A program made the translations under genes and the position numbers. The notes beneath the pieces are model-generated. The model did no database searches. It was not told where the DNA came from and worked only from the letters and a program-made list of their open reading frames with translations. DNA of 18,949 nucleotides. Source: DASZCR01 sp035942915. GTDB taxonomy: Bacteria; Acidobacteriota; Blastocatellia; Pyrinomonadales; Pyrinomonadaceae. The DNA lies in the NCBI GenBank assembly GCA_035942915.1, contig DASZCR010000255.1, positions 1-18,949 on the forward strand, in the 5' to 3' direction. Shown here in pieces: positions 16,259 through 18,949 of this stretch. The first letter of the stretch is position 1. Every line of letters begins with the position of its first letter.

Positions 16259-16870
16259 ATGAGCGTTATCGAAGGCTTCATCCTGACGGGAGGCGCATCG
16301 AGCCGCATGGGCGAGAGCAAAGCGCACCTGCGACTCGGCGGGCAGACCTTCGTCGCACGCGCACGCGAGGCGCTCGCGGCCATCGCTTCACAGGTCAGCG
16401 TCGTCAGTTCGCACGTAGGCGACGAGGCGTTTGGGCTTGCCGTCGTTCCGGATATCTACGAAGGCGCGGGCGCGCTCGGCGGCCTCCATGCCGCGCTGAC
16501 AGCGGCGCGCGCCGACTGGATTGCCATCGTCTCCTGCGACCTCCCTTTCGTTAGTGGCGAACTGTTCGTGCGCCTCGCCGCCTTCGTGCGTGCGGATGCC
16601 GACGCGGTTGCGCCCGTGCAGGAGGACGGACGCCTCCAGCCGCTCTGCGCGCTCTACAGACGCGAGCCTTGTCTGGCGACGGCCGAAGCGTTGCTGCGCG
16701 CGGGCGAGTTGCGACCGCGCGCACTACTCGGACGCCTGCGGACGCGCCTTGTCAAATTCGCCGAACTGTCAGACCTCGCGGGCGCACCGCTCTTTTTCCG
16801 CAACGTCAACACGCCGGAAGACTACGCCGCAGCGGCGCGCGAGCTTGCGGCGCTGAAGACGGAAGGCTGA
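16259..16870 (+). CDS. mobA: Molybdenum cofactor guanylyltransferase
   Basis: This 203-residue nucleotidyltransferase joins GMP from GTP to molybdopterin, forming the guanine dinucleotide cofactor used by DMSO-reductase-type molybdoenzymes. The N-terminal nucleotide-binding loop FILTGGASSRMGESKAHL matches the family signature (LAGGxSxRMGxDK). The metal-binding segment is SCDLPFV, and the family's FRNVNTPEDY lies near the C-terminus. Length is normal. The start is ATG 16259, closest to the conserved first strand; ATG 16232 would add nine residues, and neither has an obvious Shine-Dalgarno. No other molybdenum gene is seen in the window. It lies 15 bp upstream of the alpha/beta-hydrolase-fold gene and is probably co-transcribed with it. 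A related NTP transferase such as MocA is a less likely alternative. Confidence 0.88.
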   Translation: MSVIEGFILTGGASSRMGESKAHLRLGGQTFVARAREALAAIASQVSVVSSHVGDEAFGLAVVPDIYEGAGALGGLHAALTAARADWIAIVSCDLPFVSGELFVRLAAFVRADADAVAPVQEDGRLQPLCALYRREPCLATAEALLRAGELRPRALLGRLRTRLVKFAELSDLAGAPLFFRNVNTPEDYAAAARELAALKTEG

Positions 16871-16885
16871 TACAATCGAGAGCCG

Positions 16886-17851
16886 ATGTACCGAAGACCG
16901 CGCACCGGACGAAGACTGTTGAAGGCGCTGCTCCCCGTCGCGCTGCTCATCGTGCTGGCGCTCGTCGCCTTCGCCGCGTGGGTCGTCTACGGCGCGACAC
17001 ATCCGCCGCGTCGCGCCTATCTGGTGACGCCCGAAAAGTTCGGCCAACTCAGCGCACGCGGCCTCAAAGCGACCGATGAGACGTGGTCGAACCGCGACGG
17101 CACGCGCGCACGCGGATGGCTGCTGCGCGGCGCGGAGGGCGCACCGGCCGTCGTCCTCCTTCATCGCTACGGCGCAGACCGCTCGTGGGTGCTCAACCTC
17201 GGCGTCAAACTGAACGAGTCTTCCAACTTCACAGTGCTGCTCCCAGACCTGCGCGGTCACGGCGAGACGCCTCTGGTCGCCGCCAACTCCTTCGGCTCGC
17301 GCGAAGCGGAGGATGTCTCGGCCGCTATCGACTATCTGCGCTCGCTGACGACGGCGCAGGGGCGTCCGCTCGTCGGCCGCTCGGTCGGACTCTACGGCGC
17401 GCAGTTGGGCGCATACGCCGCGCTGCTCGCCGCACGCCACGACCCCGGTATCGCCGCGCTCGTCCTCGATTCCGTCCCGGCCTCGCCCGACGAACTGCTC
17501 GGCGAAGCCGTCAAGACATCGACCGGGATGGACAACGGACTGCTGCGCGCACTGGCACGCCTCGGCGCGCGCGTCTACTTCCTCAGCGGCTATCACAACA
17601 TAGAGTCGTGCGTGGCCGCACGCGACTTGAAAGGCCGCCGCGTGCTCCTGCTCTCCGGCGAAGATGCCGGTTCTTTGCGCGCCTCGACCGACGCCCTCGC
17701 CTCCTGCTTCGGCGGACAGTCAGAGGTGGAAGTCAAAACCGACCTCCCGCTGACAGGCTCGACCCTCGCCTACTCGACAGGCGAACAGGGCGAAACCTAC
17801 GACCGCCGCGTCATCGAATACTTCAGCCGCAATCTCAGCGGTGATAAGTGA
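16886..17851 (+). CDS. Membrane-anchored alpha/beta-hydrolase-fold protein lacking its nucleophile
   Basis: This 321-residue protein has a basic N-terminus and one hydrophobic anchor (about residues 12-35, LKALLPVALLIVLALVAFAAW), so the fold domain probably lies outside the cytoplasm. Hydrolase-fold landmarks are VVLLHRYG (oxyanion-hole strand), LLPDLRGHGET, and the nucleophile-elbow region VGLYGAQLGAYAALLAA. The elbow should read GxSxG but reads GAQLG, with Gln173 in place of Ser. The C-terminal segment where the catalytic His is expected reads STGEQGETYDRR and has no His. It is therefore probably a non-catalytic relative, used for binding or scaffolding. The start is ATG 16886, 15 bp after mobA. 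The last residues SGDK and the TGA come from repeat element 3. Confidence 0.8.
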   Translation: MYRRPRTGRRLLKALLPVALLIVLALVAFAAWVVYGATHPPRRAYLVTPEKFGQLSARGLKATDETWSNRDGTRARGWLLRGAEGAPAVVLLHRYGADRSWVLNLGVKLNESSNFTVLLPDLRGHGETPLVAANSFGSREAEDVSAAIDYLRSLTTAQGRPLVGRSVGLYGAQLGAYAALLAARHDPGIAALVLDSVPASPDELLGEAVKTSTGMDNGLLRALARLGARVYFLSGYHNIESCVAARDLKGRRVLLLSGEDAGSLRASTDALASCFGGQSEVEVKTDLPLTGSTLAYSTGEQGETYDRRVIEYFSRNLSGDK

Positions 17852-17973
17852 CAAGTGATAGGTGATGGGTGATAGGAAATTAGTGATAGGTGATGGGTGA
17901 TAGGTGATAGGAAGAAGACAGGATTTCTCTTATCACCTATCACCTATCACCTATCACTTATCACTTACCACTG
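17841..17973. repeat. Heptad inverted-repeat element 3 (between convergent genes)
   Basis: The left arm (17841-17910) has two near-identical blocks of GTGATAG/GTGATGG heptads, starting near 17854 and 17881 and 27 bp apart. The core GAAGAAGACAGGATTTCTCT follows at 17911-17930. The right arm (17931-17973) is TATCACC/TATCACT heptads. Arm pairing is nearly perfect over about 35 bp. It contains the stop codons of both convergent genes (17849-17851 and 17954-17956) and could serve as their terminator. Confidence 0.88.
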
Positions 17974-18949
17974 CTCTCACGTAGGCGAGGGCGTGGACGC
18001 CGTTGTCGCCAAGCAGTTCGGATTCGAGGCGGGGGTCTTCCCTGACCTGATGGAGTTCTTCGAGCGGTACGAGCACGAGGAGGCGTCCGCCGCGTTGGCG
18101 CGCTGCTTCGAGGACGACGCCTGTGCCTTCAAACTTTCGTGGCTCGCCGTGCTCGTCGTAGAGGAGACGCCCGGCCGCGTAGAATTCCGAAGTGCGCTCG
18201 ATGGTGTGCAGTTGCACGACCGGCAGCGACCCGTAGCCACGCGCATCGGCACGCCTGAGCAACCCGCGCACCGAATCGCGCTCGGCCACCTCTCCCAACC
18301 CGCAAGCCGCAATCACCATCACCGTCAGGAACAGACAGCCGACGACCATCGCCGCCGAGCGTGCGCGCTGCTCCGTCCGCCACAGGATGAACACGCCTGC
18401 GACGGCCGACGGCGCGGCGATGACGAGCGCGCAACCGATAGTCACGATGCGCCCGTAATGCGCGACGAAAGGGGCTGCGACGGCGAAGAGGAGCGCGAGC
18501 GCGCCCGTCGCACGCATCGCTGCGCGCCCGCTCTCCCCGCGCACGAAGCGCGCCACTGCGTCTCCCGCCAGCAACGCCGCGCCCGGCAACGCAGGCAGGA
18601 TGTATCCCGGCAGCTTCGACCCCGACAGCGAAAAGAAAGCGACGGGCAGACACATCCACACGAGCGCGAACAGTCGCAGCCGCCCGAACGCATCCGTCGC
18701 ACGCCAGTTCCAACGCCGCGCGCCCGCCACCGACGCGACGAGAAAGGGCGTCCAGGGAAGCGCCAGCAAGGCCAGTATCGGCAGGTAGAAATAGAAGGGC
18801 TGGCTGTGGTGATACTTGTCCGAGACGTAACGCGCGAAATGGTGCTGCACGAAAAACTCGTCAACGAACGCCCACCCGTGCCGCGCCATCACGGGCGCAT
18901 ACCATAGGCTCGCCACCCCGGCCGCCAGCGGCACTCCCCACCACCACCC
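17954..18949 (-). CDS. ArnT/GT39-like membrane glycosyltransferase, C-terminal part
   Basis: The frame stays open to the window edge, so the N-terminus is missing; the GTG at 18934 is internal. The visible ~331 residues resemble the C-terminal half of ArnT/PMT-type (GT39/GT83) glycosyltransferases, which move sugars from polyprenyl-phosphate carriers on the outer face of the inner membrane. Diagnostic stretches are WYAPVMARHGWAFVDEFFVQ, HHFARYV, HHSQPFYFYLPILALLALPW and FSLSGSKLPGYILPALP. About six hydrophobic helices are visible, followed by a soluble C-terminal region (from about residue 220 of this part) ending VVSDK. Donor and acceptor are unknown. The last residues and TGA are supplied by repeat element 3, shared with the convergent hydrolase-fold gene. 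Confidence 0.87.
   Translation of the reverse strand, partial: GWWWGVPLAAGVASLWYAPVMARHGWAFVDEFFVQHHFARYVSDKYHHSQPFYFYLPILALLALPWTPFLVASVAGARRWNWRATDAFGRLRLFALVWMCLPVAFFSLSGSKLPGYILPALPGAALLAGDAVARFVRGESGRAAMRATGALALLFAVAAPFVAHYGRIVTIGCALVIAAPSAVAGVFILWRTEQRARSAAMVVGCLFLTVMVIAACGLGEVAERDSVRGLLRRADARGYGSLPVVQLHTIERTSEFYAAGRLLYDEHGEPRKFEGTGVVLEAARQRGGRLLVLVPLEELHQVREDPRLESELLGDNGVHALAYVRAVVSDK

Noticed and set aside
7451..17973. CRISPR-like repeats
   Set aside because: The units are 7 bp, tandem without unique spacers, and arranged as inverted arms; no cas gene is present.
17897..18907. Plus-strand frame of 336 codons starting in repeat element 3
   Set aside because: It is antisense to the glycosyltransferase, begins with repeat-derived residues and continues as a basic low-complexity sequence with no family resemblance.

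Overview
This window looks like a chromosomal segment from a high-GC bacterium with ordinary housekeeping and biosynthetic genes. The gene set (recA, trpE, trpG, hisA, rsmG, mobA, a SpoIVB-type S55 protein, a DECR-type dehydrogenase) and the Asn-dipeptide low-complexity protein are reminiscent of Acidobacteriota, perhaps Blastocatellia/Pyrinomonadaceae. That placement is an inference from gene content and style, not proven. No rRNA, tRNA, transposase, phage gene or CRISPR array was seen.

Layout. At 3-386 (+) lies the 3' end of an Asn-dipeptide-repeat protein, followed by a hairpin. From 13285 down to 554 almost everything reads on the minus strand: a PLP-dependent decarboxylase, a PEP-synthase-like dikinase with a signal sequence, a small TPR lipoprotein, hisA, a 2,4-dienoyl-CoA-reductase-type SDR, trpE, an ankyrin-repeat exported protein, trpG, a diguanylate cyclase with a degenerate receiver, recA, and an MtaD/TRZ-type amidohydrolase. 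rsmG runs divergently (+) from the decarboxylase and converges, across a bidirectional hairpin, on an exported S55 peptidase-like gene (-). Divergent from that gene are mobA and a membrane-anchored alpha/beta-hydrolase-fold protein lacking its nucleophile (+). The window closes with the C-terminal part of an ArnT/GT39-like membrane glycosyltransferase (-), cut by the window edge.

How the genes fit together. decarboxylase-dikinase-lipoprotein is a tight unit (gaps of 5 and 11 bp). hisA and the SDR overlap by ATGA. trpE-ankyrin-trpG is compact (gaps of 23 and 34 bp), so a non-biosynthetic exported protein sits inside the two-subunit anthranilate synthase locus. recA has its own likely promoter with an operator-like palindrome over the -35 region.

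The most unusual structure is a family of three intergenic elements (about 7451-7568, 9076-9237, 17841-17973). Each is built of a heptad (GTGATAG/GTGATGG) arranged as an inverted repeat around a short related core. All three abut gene ends, supply or touch the TGA stop codons of the neighbouring genes, and give three unrelated proteins the same (S/G)DK C-terminus. Two of them fill the leaders of trpE and hisA.
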